In this document: piece after piece, positions 44,240 through 55,954 of the stretch
Position numbering within the stretch: the stretch's first letter is position 1
Layout of the letters: each line of letters starts with the position of its first letter
Position numbers and translations under genes: made by a program
Assembly: GCA_023630585.1 (NCBI GenBank)
Contig: CM042552.1
Coordinates: forward strand, 17,619,569-17,683,568
Length of the DNA stretch: 64,000 nucleotides
Direction of reading: 5' to 3'
Source of the DNA: Cranoglanis bouderius
Lineage: Eukaryota > Chordata > Actinopteri > Siluriformes > Cranoglanididae
Notes under the pieces: model-generated
What the model saw: the letters and a program-made list of their open reading frames with translations, nothing else
Databases searched by the model: none
Told to the model about the DNA's origin: nothing

Positions 44240-45429
44240 CCATTTTTGACCACTAGGTGCAATAATAACTCTATGGAGGTAAATGGGACAGTATGACTGG
44301 AAAATGAAGTCGAGACGGAAGATTACGTGAGATTACGGGAGGGGGAGGGGCTTCCATGGGTGTCAGTTGATACTGGAGAATTCAGAACAACTATGCAACT
44401 GTCTATTATTCCAGGTTCCAATTTTGATTGGAGCATTTGTTGTTTTTTTGGGGGGACTCTTTTTGGGGGACATGACCACGAATGGCCACTCTTTGTGTAG
44501 CTTTTTTTTGTAATATTTATCGTTTTAAATCCAAAAAACTATTTTGAACATCTTGTGTGTGTGTATGTGTGCGTGTGTGTGTGTGTGTTTTTAAACACAT
44601 TATCGCAACATGCATGGACTTTCTTCAGTCCATATTTTCCTTTCCTTTCTTTCTTTCTTTCTTTCTTTTTTTTTCAATGGAATGCCCACTTTAGGTTGTT
44701 AACCTAACTGACTAACATCACTATCAGTTACCATGGTAACCACAAACTGTACAAGCCATAGCACTTTTTTTTCTTGGAATTCAGTCCTAAATAAAATGTC
44801 AGTATACAAGGTTGTACAACGAGCACTGTGGAATAATAAAAAAAAAAAAATTACTAATTGTGCTTTAGTCTGACTGTTTATGAAAAACCATAATGAATAA
44901 AAATGTGTGTTTCTGATCAGGGACAAAATATTGATGTCCACACATACTGTATAGTGAAGGGTTTTTTAATAACTGAACAGCATTTAAATGTGTGTGTGTG
45001 TGGGTGTGTGTGTGTGTGTGTGTGTGATGCCTCTGAGATCTGTGCACACTTAGATGACATTTCCAACCGTCTGAAATCTATCTGATGTAAAAGTGTGTGT
45101 GTGTGTTGGGCGCTCAGGAGATTTCACGTGAAAGTGTGCCAAGGGCATTCTCTGTCTATTTTTCCCTTCTTCTCTTCATCTTTGTCCCCCTTTTCACAGT
45201 CACATGGTCAGTGGTGGGACTGCAGTGATACGTGTTTCTCAATGACTAAACACCACGACAGTGTGCGACTGTCACATCATTAAAGCAGCGATATGCAATA
45301 ACTCTACAAGCCTATTGTTTATTATATTTAATGATATTTATGCCTCGAGGACGGCTCGTGGAGGACGTGTGCAGTGGGAGGAGTGTTCATCAGTGGACTG
45401 ATTTGCATAATGAGACGTTTCGATGCATA
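44240..45429. other. Non-coding with GT microsatellites
   Basis: GT runs near 44554-44587 and 44984-45025, TTTC run near 44645-44670. A perfect 12-base palindrome tttcacgtgaaa (45122-45133) contains the E-box CACGTG. No gene seen. Confidence 0.55.
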
Positions 45430-46440
45430 AACGCAGATGTTTTCTTCTTCCTGCTTCCATTCTTCCTTCTTTTCTGTATTCCTTTCTTTCCTTTTTCCCT
45501 TCTTTATTTTCTCTTTCTTTTTTTTTCATAGGTTTTCATTATGTATTCATGCAACTTTTCTTTCTTGGTCCTTTTTGTCTTTTGTGCCTTTTCTTTATTC
45601 ATACAACCTTTCTTTTCTTTACTTTTCTTTTCTTTTGTTCTTTCTTTTCTTTTCCATTATTCTTTTTTTTTAATTATTTTCTTTCTTGGCCTTTTTTGTC
45701 TTTTGAGCCTGTTCTTTCTTTCTTTTGTCCTTTCATCCCACTGTCCTTTTCTTTACTCATATAACCTTTCTTTCTTTCTTTCTTTCTTACTTTCTTTTTT
45801 ATTTTCCCATTGGTTTTCATTCTTTATTCATATAACTCTTCTTTCTTTTACTCTTGTTTTAAATTTATTTATTTATTTATTTGTTTATTTTAATTTATTT
45901 ATTCATACAACCTTTCTTTCTTTCTTTCTTTCTTTCTTACGTTCTTTTTATTTTCCCATTGGTTTTCATTCTTTATTCATATAACTCTTCTTTCTTTTGC
46001 TCTTGTTTTAAATTTATTTATTTATTTATTTATTTATTTATTCATGCAACTTTCTTTCTTTCTTTCATTCTTTTCTTGATTCTTTTCTTTCTTGGTCCTT
46101 TTTGTCTTTCGAACCTTATAAAAATGTATTTATATGGCCTTTCTTTCTTTTTTCTTCCCTTCATCCCATTGTCCATTGTCGTTCTTTCTTCCTTTCTTTT
46201 AAATCTTCCATCACGTTTGATTCTTTATTCGTGCAACGTTTCTTTCTTTTGTACTTTTTAAAATGTATTTATTTGTTTGTTTGTCTGTTTATTCTTTCTT
46301 TCTATCTTTCTTTCTTATTTCATTCACATTCACCCATTTTTATTTTATACATTTCTTTCTTTCTTTCTTTCTTTCTTTTTTGTTTTCTTTTGTCCTTTAT
46401 TTATTTATTGATTAAACAACCTTTTAATTTTTTTTTTTAA
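45430..46440. repeat. Pyrimidine (TTTC) array with a 149-bp unit
   Basis: T/C-rich plus strand. The block from cccattggttttcattcttt to the following TTTC run is repeated at 45806 and 45955, 149 bases apart. TTTA runs (45868, 46016) mark each unit. Frames are Phe/Ser/Leu low complexity. Confidence 0.88.
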
Positions 46441-46929
46441 AGATAAGACTACACTACACCTCTAAGTAGCTCTCTGAGAAGCAGTGTTTTTTTCTTTATT
46501 CTCCTTGTAAAATGAATGTTAATCCTTTTGAAGTCCAGACATTAAAGATACTTAATAATATAGCTATGATACTAGCTGCTGTTTGTTGTGAATCAGGATA
46601 GCTAGTTAAGCAAATTGTGATCCTGCAAAAGAACAAAGGTGACATAAAGCATTAGCGTTAGCGGGAACACCGAGCTGCCTCTAAAGTCATTAAGCAAAGT
46701 TTGACGTGCACAGTAATGTCACACTTTTCTCTGTTCAGTGGAAATGTACAGACTAGTTCATTGTTCTCACCTGCTAATGCGTTAGCGCTAGCAGGTGAGT
46801 TTGCTGACGCTACATCTAACGTGGGCAGATTTTAATGAGAGACTCTGAAGTGAGCGCGACGCTTTGGTCCTGAAGCTCATATTTGTCATGATGTTTAGCC
46901 ATTAATTAGGACTCGAGCTACGGTGTAGA
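46441..46929. other. Unique-looking non-coding sequence with a hairpin
   Basis: Moderate GC. An 11-bp perfect inverted repeat (ctcacctgcta at 46766-46776, tagcaggtgag at 46789-46799) places two E-boxes (CACCTG and CAGGTG) face to face 12 bases apart. Confidence 0.45.
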
Positions 46930-47367
46930 GAGTCATGCTCAGATAACCCACCTGGATGAGTCACGGTGTGTGTTCTCTGAGCGAACAGAGATGTTCAGCT
47001 GGTCACATGACTCATCAGCCTTGGACAGAAACGTAATATCTTCCTTCTGTTCCTTTGTCGAGTGGGATTTGTGCTTTGGGTAATTATTGTGCTGGAAGGT
47101 GACATTTATCTTCATCTTCAGCTGTCTCAACGAGGCCTGCAGGTTTTGTGCCATAATAGATTAGGAGCTATCCATGATTCCCTCTAACGTGACTAGAGGC
47201 CCAGTTCCAGCTGAAGAGAAGCAGCCACATAGCATGATGCTGCCACCACCATGCTTCACCGTGGGTATGGTGTTTTTTTATGTCTCTTCACAACCACGTT
47301 TTCCTCTTGTCATTTCATCAATTTAGGAAGGACATCCTGTCCTTGGTGATGTCACTGTGGTGACATC

Positions 47368-47516
47368 GTACCCCTGTCCTGATCGATAGCTTTCAACAAT
47401 GAGATCCTATACATGCTCCATAAGCACCGTGGATCATGGCTTCAGCAGTTGGATGAACCCAAGAAGATGTTTAAAAACAATTCTACAAAAACAGCTGATC
47501 TGCATTTGGGGTAAAG
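47368..47516 (-). repeat. Tc1 segment duplicated around the TTTC array, copy 1
   Basis: From gtacccctgtcctgatcgat to agctgatctgcatttggggt. Matches 48258-48378 in the same orientation, except that a piece (tacatgctccataagcaccg and neighbours) is absent from copy 2. Confidence 0.85.
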
Positions 47517-47520
47517 CACA

Positions 47521-48176
47521 TTATTGGATGTTTTTATCACTATTTTATCACTACTCTTTCCTTCCTTAATTCCTTCTTTCCTGTCTTTCTTAGTCCTTTT
47601 TTGGTCCTTGGTTCTTTCTTTCTTTCTTTCGTTTTGTTTCTTGGCCCTTTATGGTCCTTGCTCCTTATTTATTTATTTATTTATCTCTGATTTCATCCAT
47701 TTTCATTCTTTTTTTTAATCCTTGTGTAATTTCTTGACTTTATCCACTTTCCTTTATCTCTATTTTTCATCCAGTTTTACTTTTCCCTCGCTTTCCTTTC
47801 TCTCCTTCCTTCCTTAGTCCCTTTTTTTTGGTCCTTGGTTCTTTCGTTCTTTCTCTCTGCTCTCATCCAACTTTCCCCCTTTCGTACTTTCTTTACTTTC
47901 TTTTCTCTCTTTTATCCATTTTTTCTTCACCCTTTTGTTCCTATTTCTTTAATTCTTCCCTTCACCCCTCCACCCATTCTGTATTTGTTTTTTTTTTGTT
48001 TTTTTTTTGTTTGTTTTTTTTCATTTCATGCATCCTTTCTTTTTCTTGCTGTCGTTCCTCCATATTTTCCTCATTTTCCCTCTTTTTATCTTCGTTCTTG
48101 AACCCCTCCAACCTTTACCTATATTCATCCATCTTTCCTTCCTTCCTTCCTTCCTTTCTTTCTTTCCGCTGTTAAC
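47521..48176. repeat. Pyrimidine (TTTC) array
   Basis: T/C-rich; holds the phrases ttggccctttatggtccttg and ctctgatttcatccattttc that also build the array at 49495-51045, so the two arrays share a unit. Confidence 0.85.
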
Positions 48177-48257
48177 TATTTAAGTTAATATTAGATTTCA
48201 GTTGTTATATATGACTCACTTTCTCCACACGGTACATCTAATGTTTTGGAAATTCTC

Positions 48258-48378
48258 TGTGTACCCCTGTCCTAATCGATACTTTTCAACAATGAGATTC
48301 ATGGCTTCAGCAGTTGGATGAACCCCAAGAAGATGTCTAAAAACAATTCTACAAAAACAGCTGATCTGCATTTGGGGT
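48258..48378 (-). repeat. Tc1 segment duplicated around the TTTC array, copy 2
   Basis: Repeats 47368-47516 about 890 bases downstream and continues into the rest of the Tc1 end. Confidence 0.85.
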
Positions 48379-48458
48379 TAATCAGGTTGAAGGTTTGATC
48401 TGATTATCTCAAAAACCTGCAGTTTTAACAGGGGTGCGTATACTTTTTACGTCCACTA

Positions 48459-49390
48459 CAGCTAGATTGAAGCAGTGTGTAGTGTAGGCTAATCTGGTTT
48501 ATTGATTTTTTTTTTTTTTTTAAAACAGCGTTAATAACATAAATAATAATCTACGTAACGAAACATCTTTACAGATCCTTCGGTCGAAGCAGTCCAGGAA
48601 ACATGCCTTCAAACATGTCTGGAAAAAAAAGGGAACTGAAGATGTTTTACCTTCAATCACAGCCGAACAGTTTGTTTTTTCCATTTTCTGTCGAGTTTTC
48701 CCATCGTGCCTTAATGCTAACGGTGACATTTACAAGGCGTTAAAACTGAGTTACAGTGAGACAAGAAAAGAAAACAAACCAGCGTAAAGGTATTTATGAG
48801 AGGAAAAAAAAAATCGTTAAATTGGAGAAGTAAAAATGAAGAAGTCACCACGGTGTAGTTCCAGGCCTCGGAGGAGCGCCGGCTCAGCGGTGGAAATAAA
48901 ACAACTTTTATTCGTCTTTATTACCGGGAGCTGAACTCGAGCGCTGCTTCCCTCCGATTGGTTGCTTTCTGTCTGCTTTTTTATTGATCTTTATTTGCAT
49001 CAGCTACTAAAACGTGTGGGGGGAGGGGGGAGGGGGGTCGGGGGAACAAGAACCTAAAAATAAACAACACAAAGATAAGAGGCTCCGGCGGGGGGAAAAA
49101 AAACAGACACATGGAAAAACACGAAGGGGTATATCTCGTTCTTCACACTCAATTTATACACATATCTGTTTCCACGGCAACGGCGAGAGGAACCGAGGAG
49201 GAGACGGCCGTTTTGTTTTTTATCACCTCATTTACATATGCGCATAATTATCTTAGCCATAAGAACAACAGTGCTAATAGGTAGATTAATATTACACACA
49301 TAAAGTCACCTCACGTCCCCAGATTACAGTCAGAACCAGCAGTTAAACATTATGGGGTTTCTGTTAAAGTAGCCGCAAGCGACGTTAGCG
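48459..49390. other. GC-richer non-coding sequence with a G-quadruplex motif
   Basis: 48850-49240 is richer in GC and CpG than its surroundings. It has an inverted CCAAT box (cgattgg at 48955-48961) and, at 49018-49045, three runs of six G and one of five G separated by one or two bases. A promoter is possible, but no downstream exon is recognised. Confidence 0.45.
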
Positions 49391-49421
49391 AAAATAAATA
49401 AATAAATAAATAAATAAATAA
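49391..49421. repeat. (AAAT)n microsatellite
   Basis: About seven aaat units. Confidence 0.95.
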
Positions 49422-49494
49422 AAGAACTATAGGAGGAGTATCAGCAAATTATTAGATGAAAATATAAATTTAACAAGATGGCATACAATTTAAG

Positions 49495-50055
49495 AAATAT
49501 ATTTCTTTCTTTGCTCTTTCTTTTATTGTTTCTTTCTTTCTTTTCCTATATTCATTTTTCTGTTTATTTATTTTTTCATCCCTCTTTCCTTCTTTCTTTT
49601 CTTTCTTCCATTTTGTTTGTTTGTTTTTTGTTTGTTTAGATGAATCTCTGATTTCATCCATTTTCATTATTTTTTTTTACTCCTTGTGTTATTTCTTTAC
49701 TTTATTCTCTTTCTTTTATTTCTATTTTTCATCCAGTTTTGCTTTTCCCTTGCTTTCCTCTTTCTCTTTCCTTCCTTCCTTCCTTCCTTAGTCATTTTTT
49801 GCTCCTTCTTTCTTTCTTTCTTTCTTTCTTTTTTGCTGTCTTTCTTTCTTTCTTTTGTTTTGTTTCTTGGCCCTTTATGGTCCTTGGTCCTTGTTTGTTT
49901 GTTTGTTTGTTTATCTCTGATTTCATCCATTTTCATTCTTTTTTTTTTATCTTTGTGTAATTTATTTGCATTATTCCCTTTCCTTTACCTCTATTTTTCA
50001 TCCAGTTTCTCTTTCTTTCCTTCCTTCATTTGATTCCTAGTCCTTTTTTGGTTCT

Positions 50056-50095
<40 letters not shown>

Positions 50096-50278
50096 GGCTT
50101 TTTATGTTCCTTGGTATTTATTTATTTATTTATTTGTTTGTTTGTTTGTTTGTTTGTTTGTTTGTGTCTTTTTTTATTTCTTTCTTTCTTTTGTTTTGTT
50201 TCTTGGCCCTTTACTTTTCCCTTGATTTCCTTTTTCTCATTCCTTCCTTCCTTCCTTTCTTAGTCCTTTTTTTGGTCC

Positions 50279-50310
<32 letters not shown>

Positions 50311-51045
50311 TTGTTTTTTTTCTTGGCCCTTTATGGTCCTTGGTCCTTGTTTGTTTGTTTATCTCTGATTTCATCCATTTCCATTCTTTTTTTATCCTTG
50401 CATAATTTCTATACTTTATTCTTTCTTTCTTTCTTTCTTTCTTTCTTGGCCCTTTATGGTCCTTGGTCCTTATTTATTTATTTGTTTGTTTGTTTGTTTA
50501 TTTATCTATCTCTGATTTCATCCATTTTCATTTTTTTTAAAATCCTTGTATAAGTTCTTTACTTTATTCTCTTTCTTTTATCTCTACTTTTCATGTTCAG
50601 GTTTACTTTTCCCTTGCTTTCCTTTTTCTCTTTCCTTCCTTTCTTAGTCCTTTTTTGGTTCTTTCTTTCTTTCTTTCTTTCTCTCTGCTTTCATCTAACT
50701 TTCCTCCTTTTGTAATTTCTTTACTTTCTTTTGTAAATTCTTCTCCACCGATTCTATATTTATGATTCTTTTTTGTTTTCATTTCATGCATCCTTTCTTT
50801 TTGTATCCAACAAACATTCCTTTCTTTTTCATCTCTCTACCCTTCTCATCTTTTGTCTTTCTTTCTCTCACGTGCTTTCCTTTATCATTTGCACCCCATC
50901 CTCTTTCACTGCCCTTCTTCTTCTTGCTGTCATTCCTCCATATTTTCCTCATTTTTCCTCTTTTTATCTTCTTTATTGAACCCCTCCAACCTTTACCTAT
51001 ATTCATCTATCCTTCCTTTCTTCCTTTTTTTCTTTCTTTCTAAAG
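49495..51045. repeat. Pyrimidine array with long higher-order units
   Basis: The landmark ctctgatttcatccattttc occurs at about 49646, 49914, 50361 and 50510, each followed by 'ccttgtgtaatttctttact' and then, in most units, 'ttttcatccagttttgcttt'. The landmark ttggccctttatggtccttg occurs at about 49867, 50324 and 50446. Pure TTTC and TTTG runs separate the blocks. Unit length varies from about 150 to 450 bases through slippage and deletion. The same unit occurs at 47640-47800. Confidence 0.88.
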
Positions 51046-51170
51046 TTCTCTTTAACCTGGCCCGGCTTACTTTAATATTTATTCATCTGATTTATTTGGA
51101 GTCTGATGTATCACATATACAGTGACCCTGAATTTTGCATCATCTATTCTGCTGTGAGTGAGTGTGTGTG

Positions 51171-51187
51171 AGTAAGTGTGTGTGAGT

Positions 51188-51224
<37 letters not shown>
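51171..51224. repeat. (GT)n microsatellite
   Basis: Pure GT from about 51188 to 51224, preceded by gtgtgagtaa repeats. Confidence 0.96.
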
Positions 51225-51226
<2 letters not shown>

Positions 51227-51849
51227 GTCGGGGTCACCTGGTTTCCCCGCGTCATCACACACGGCCATCGCACAACCTTGAGGAGTCATAAATAGGTTTT
51301 GCGGCGTACACTGAACAGAGAAATGCATTAAAAGCAAAATAAATAAATAAATAAATGTTTAAAAATCCATTTTCTCTCGAGACATTCTGCTGTTCGGCGC
51401 CGGGTCGCTTAGATGTTCTCATTTTTCTAAAGCCAAACGTTTATTTATCTCAGAACAGATACGTATTTTTGTATCTTGGTGATTTTATTACTCAGACTCC
51501 TCCATCTGTATGTTTTTATCACTAAACATGTTGACGTTTTGTTAACCAGTTGGCTAACGTGATTTCTGACAGGATTTTAAGTCATATATTAAAAATTGCT
51601 AATGGCTACTAGCTAGCTGTTTTCCCTCGCTGTTGAAACAACACAACCACAACCATCAAAAAAATTTCTCTCAGAATGAGTTTGCTAATGCCCAAAAGCT
51701 CAGACCGTCTGAAATTCGCAGCTAAACCAGAGAAGTTTACTCAGACAGATGGTCAAAATGACGCTACGGTGGACATTAGAGTGGAGAAAACAGAGCCAAA
51801 AGCGAGCTTACACCGAGCGTGTCCTCAGTTCTGATGGCGTTTCAGAAAT
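51225..51849. other. Non-coding, no gene seen
   Basis: Mixed sequence, moderate GC; no domain or repeat recognised. Confidence 0.4.
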
Positions 51850-51984
51850 TCATCCTGTAGACATCGAGCTGAAGTCCTTATGAAGAGCTTTGTACCATCT
51901 GCCAGGGACTTTGAGACGAAAGTCGCTGACATTGCAGCTCCCCTGCGGACACGACGTGACTTCAAACACAATTTCGCACAAAGC
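51850..51984 (-). CDS. Possible terminal exon, unassigned
   Basis: A minus-strand frame of 45 codons, including a TGA at 51850-51852, starts exactly at codon phase 0 after an acceptor-like site (pyrimidine-rich tttttcctgcag, 51985-51996). It reads ALCEIVFEVTSCPQGSCNVS, DFRLKVPGRWYKALHKDFSS, MSTG. Composition is balanced with several CpG, unlike the repeats around it, and the residue mix looks protein-like. I recognise no family and see no further exon; another frame is also open. This is a weak candidate only. Confidence 0.2.
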   Translation of the reverse strand, partial: ALCEIVFEVTSCPQGSCNVSDFRLKVPGRWYKALHKDFSSMSTG

Positions 51985-52129
51985 CTGCAGGAAAAAAGAC
52001 TCCAGAAGTGACACCTTGCTATGAAAGAAAAAATTCCAAACATCATGAACTTTTGATGTCTTTTTTTCCTCACAGTTATTATCTGGGTATGATAACCACT
52101 GGACTGTCTTTGAGCCCATATATGATAAT

Positions 52130-53045
52130 AAGAACAGCTCTGACTGGGCGTGTCTTGAAGAAAAGAAATGAAAGTGGCTGTGAGTGGTTGTGGGCAAGTC
52201 TTGAAGGCCATATCCAGAAATGGGAGTGGCTGTAAGTGGGCATGTCCTGGAGGGGGAAAAAATGAAAGTGGTTACAAGTGGCCGTTTCCTGAAGAAAGGT
52301 AATGAGAGTGCTACAAGTGGGTGTGTCTTGAAGGCCATATATGGAAATAGGAGTGGCTGTAAGTGGGTGTGTCTTGAAGAAAATAAATGAAAGTGGTTAT
52401 AAGTGGCCTTTCCTGTAGAAAGGACAATGAGAGCCGCTGTATGTGGGCGTGTCTTGAAGGCCATATACGGAAAAGGGAGTGGCTGTAAGTGGCGTCTTTA
52501 AGAAAAGAAATGAAGGGTGTTATAAGTGGGTGTTTCCTGAAGAAAGGTAATGAGAGTGCTGCAAGTGGGTGTGTCTTGAAGGCCATATACGGAAATGGGC
52601 GTGGCTGTAGGTGGGTGTGTCTTGAATACCATATATGGAGATAGGAGTAGTTATAAGTGGGCATGTCTTGAAGAAAAGAAATGAAAGTGGTTATAAGTGG
52701 GCGTTTCCTGAAGAAAGAACAATGAGAACCACTGTAAGTGGGTGTGTCTTGAAGGCCATATACAGAAATGGGAGTGTCCATAAGTGGGTGAGTCTTAAAT
52801 AAAAGAAATTAAAGTAGCCCTAAGTGGGCGTGTCTTGAAGAGAAGAAATTAAAGTGGTTATAAGTGGGTGTCTCCTGAAGAAAGGATAATGAGAGCTGCT
52901 GTAAGTGGGCGTGTCTTGAAGTCCGTATACAGAAATGGGTGTGGCTGTAAGCGGGCATGTCTTGAAGAGAAGAAATGAGAACGATTTTAAGTGAGCATTT
53001 TTTGAAGAAAGGGAATGAGAGCGCTGTAAGAGAGTCTTGAAGAAA
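52130..53045. repeat. Minisatellite with 125-bp trimeric higher-order unit
   Basis: Three related monomers alternate: 'aagtgggtgtgtcttgaagg' + ccatatacggaaatgggagtg (about 46 bases), 'aagtgggtgtgtcttgaaga' + aaagaaatgaaagtggttat (about 40) and 'aagtgggcgtttcctgaaga' + aaggtaatgagagtgctgc (about 39). The first monomer's ggccatat recurs at about 52206, 52331, 52459, 52579, 52754 and (as gtccgtat) 52920. Long minus-strand frames (up to 204 codons) are by-products. Confidence 0.92.
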
Positions 53046-53940
53046 GATAAAGAGGGCGTGAGGGAACACTGAGAGTTTTGTTATTGTATTATGCTAATTT
53101 CTCCTTGCTAACGTTCGTTCTTTTCTCCTCCTCTGTTTCTTGAGGAAAATCTGAATAATTTTCTGTTGACATGGCCTATGAGTTTTGCGAAATCAGATAT
53201 TATTTTTAGAAGCACACGAGCAGCAAGTCTCCCACCGTCAGATACTTCATTATTTCTGCAGCGGGAAGCGGTGCACTGTGCGGGGGTTGGACTCCCATGT
53301 TGGCACTTTATGGCGGGAAAATGGTCTAAAAGACTGATTACATCATATTTTATGTAATGCTGGGAACCATTGTCTGTTCGGAGACCACACACACACACAC
53401 ACTTCCTGGTTTTTCACAGCTGAACTGAGCATCTGTTTCAGTGAGAGACGATTCATCTCATTCAAAGCGACTCTTTGAAGTGAATCACACAAATAGATTC
53501 AAGGTCAAGTAAATAAAAGATGGCCGCCGAGTGGACACACTTGATAGGGTTTACAGCTAATGTCCACTTTCCTGCCATTTCAGCAATCTCTGAGGTAAAA
53601 GTATTAGTACTAGTATTCCTTTACCATGAAAAATATTGGTCATTGTTTTATTTTAGAAGATGGGCACATTTGTTTGCCAACAAATGAAAAAAAAAATCAA
53701 TTGTTGTTGTTTTTTTTGTTTTTTGTTTATGTAAAATTGCCTTAGGTTTCACCTGGAAGTCGACCAGGTAGGCTCAATTAGTGCTGATTTGTTCCACAGA
53801 GAGGTCAAGCAGAAACAGCACAAGATTACAACACAAGCACCGATGCTTATTCCTCATATATTTTACTTTAATAATGTTATAAATAAGCTGTAGAGAACAC
53901 AGGGCTAGCAAGTACTAATGCTACGTAATGAACATAGACT
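53046..53940. other. Non-coding, no gene seen
   Basis: 53100-53360 has balanced composition and frames open on both strands without a recognisable domain; the rest is AT-rich. Confidence 0.4.
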
Positions 53941-53944
53941 AATG

Positions 53945-54640
53945 TGGGGTCATTCCTATGTTCCCAGGGTCCTACGTTCCCCAGATTTATATGGCACGTA
54001 ATGTAACAACATCACTGCATTTGGTATTTGGACATTTTAGCAGTGAGATCATGTCAGTCACAGCTAAAAAAAATATAAGTAAATAAAAATAATAATAATA
54101 ATAATTAACTTAATTATAATAAATGCAGAAAAGGATGCACGAGCATGTTTGGAGGAAAAAACAAACTGGATTAAATTAGGTACATAAGTCATTATGTCTT
54201 GGGGGTTAGATTGAAAAAAAAAAAAATCAAGGCTAGTTTACACCTGAGGAACTATGACCTTTTGTGATTCCATGTGTTTAGTTTCCCCCAAGTCTAGGCC
54301 TATTATACTGAGAGCCGTACGGCAGTGCTGGGGAACAGAAAACCCCTTTGACGAGTTCCACAATAACCCATGTCATATTAAGTGAATACAGAGCTGGGAA
54401 CATGTTTTTCAGGTTCCCATTATGTGCTATATAGAGCCGAGGAACATAGGACCCTGGGAACTGGTGGACATAGGACCCTTTTTCATGTGTTCATTATGTG
54501 GCATATAAAACTGGGGAACATAGGACCCTGGGAACCAGGGAGCATAGGACCCTGGGAACTGGTGGACATAGGACCCTTTTTCATGTGTTCATTATGTGGC
54601 ATATAAACCTGGGGAACATAGGACCCTGGGAACATAGATA
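53945..54640. repeat. 67-bp minisatellite, mixed orientation
   Basis: One diverged unit at about 53945-54000 reads 'cctatgttcccagggtccta'. About three units at 54380-54640 read in the opposite orientation ('ggggaacataggaccctggg', 'tttcatgtgttcattatgtg'). Both belong to the large array at 55955-56940. Confidence 0.88.
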
Positions 54641-55954
54641 CACTCCTGACTAACGCTAGCAAGTTCATGTTTTCACTTATTAGCAATAATCGTATTTCCC
54701 CTCGTTCGAATCTAATATTAGTAGTGTAATTTCCTAATCTGTCCGCTTTGGTGAGTCTGTTAACGCTAGCATCATCATGGAACTAATGCTAACAGGTTTA
54801 TTTGATATTAGCAATATTAGCTCTTATACAAACCACATAGAAATCAGCAGTTTCCCATTAAGCATTAAATTAGCATTAGATCAGCGCTAACTATTAACGT
54901 TAACAAGCTCTGAGAGGTAATATGATGGTTTTTTTAATTTTTAATTTTTTTATTTAAAGGTTATTTCTTATTTCTTTTTATTCTTTGCATTTGTAATCAT
55001 TATAGATAAGCTGTCATGCTATCATGTCATCATGCTATGGTGGGGGTAATGCTAACACATTTATCAGGGTGACATTTGATCTGCTGATTCTGGAGCTTTA
55101 TGCTCATCTTATCAGGTGACATTTGAAAACATTAAAGCTTGTCATTTGAAGGGTAAAGAAAAAAAAAAAAATCAAGCTCAGAGCATCCACTAATCTCTGT
55201 GGAACATCATAAAAGTGTGCCTTCAAATTCATAAACTTCCAAAAAAAAAAAAAAAAATGAAATGCGATTGATAATTTAATGCTGTGAGCCACGCTAGCCC
55301 ACCTATCTTTTCTTCCCCCCCTCACCATTTCTCAGAATATTTGAACAGTACATGCTAAAAACCTAGCATTCATTTTTCTGTTTTATGTTAGCGAGCACAG
55401 TTGCACGCTCTGCTTGATATTATTAGCATTATGGCTAATGTTTGCACAGTTGTGGAAATTCTCAGTAAAAAGTATGTGGAAAAACTAGCACTAAGATGCT
55501 ATCCGAATAGCACACAGTGAAACCAGCTTTATTTTGATTGATTTATTTTATTTTTCTTAATAAACGACACGTTTCATTTCACGGGAGATTATAGACAAGC
55601 ACAGAAGATTAGCGTTGTTAGCATCATTCAGTGTCGCCTCAGGAAATTCTCTTCAGAAAATGTTCAGCCATGTTGAATGTTTACATTTGTGGAACTCGTT
55701 TCATTGTTCTGGTGTGCTTGCTGGCGTAGCTAATCATTTTAAATCCTATGAAATAAAACAAACTGTTATTAGAAATGTTAGCATTGGAATGTGTATTGTG
55801 TGCTTAGGTCTGTCAGTTAGCTTTAATATATTTTTAGCATGACTGTGACTGTGATGCTAACTATATAACCTTTAATCTATTATTAGAACTGTTTGTATGT
55901 AGAATCTGTAGCTCTGACACGGTTTACGCCATTTGCCTTTATTCATGGGAGCGT
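54641..55954. other. Non-coding with scattered TTAGC/GCTAA words
   Basis: AT-rich, two A/T homopolymer stretches near 55156 and 55241; no gene seen. Confidence 0.5.

Larger units (their letters stand above)
46930..48458 (-). mobile_element. Tc1/mariner remnant, family J, split by a TTTC array
   Basis: The minus strand reads KMKINVTFQHNNYPKHKSHS (about 47117-47050, second catalytic region, its Asp changed to Asn) and VKHGGGSIMLCGC (about 47260-47220). The 5' side ends near 48458 with a terminal-repeat-like ggggtgcgtatactttttac. Between 47521 and 48250 lies a pyrimidine array, flanked by two copies of one part of the element. The 3' inverted repeat is not visible. Confidence 0.75.

Noticed and set aside
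51850..52464. 204-codon minus-strand frame
   Set aside because: Most of it is the 125-bp minisatellite read in reverse; only its last 44 codons, outside the array, were kept as a weak exon candidate.
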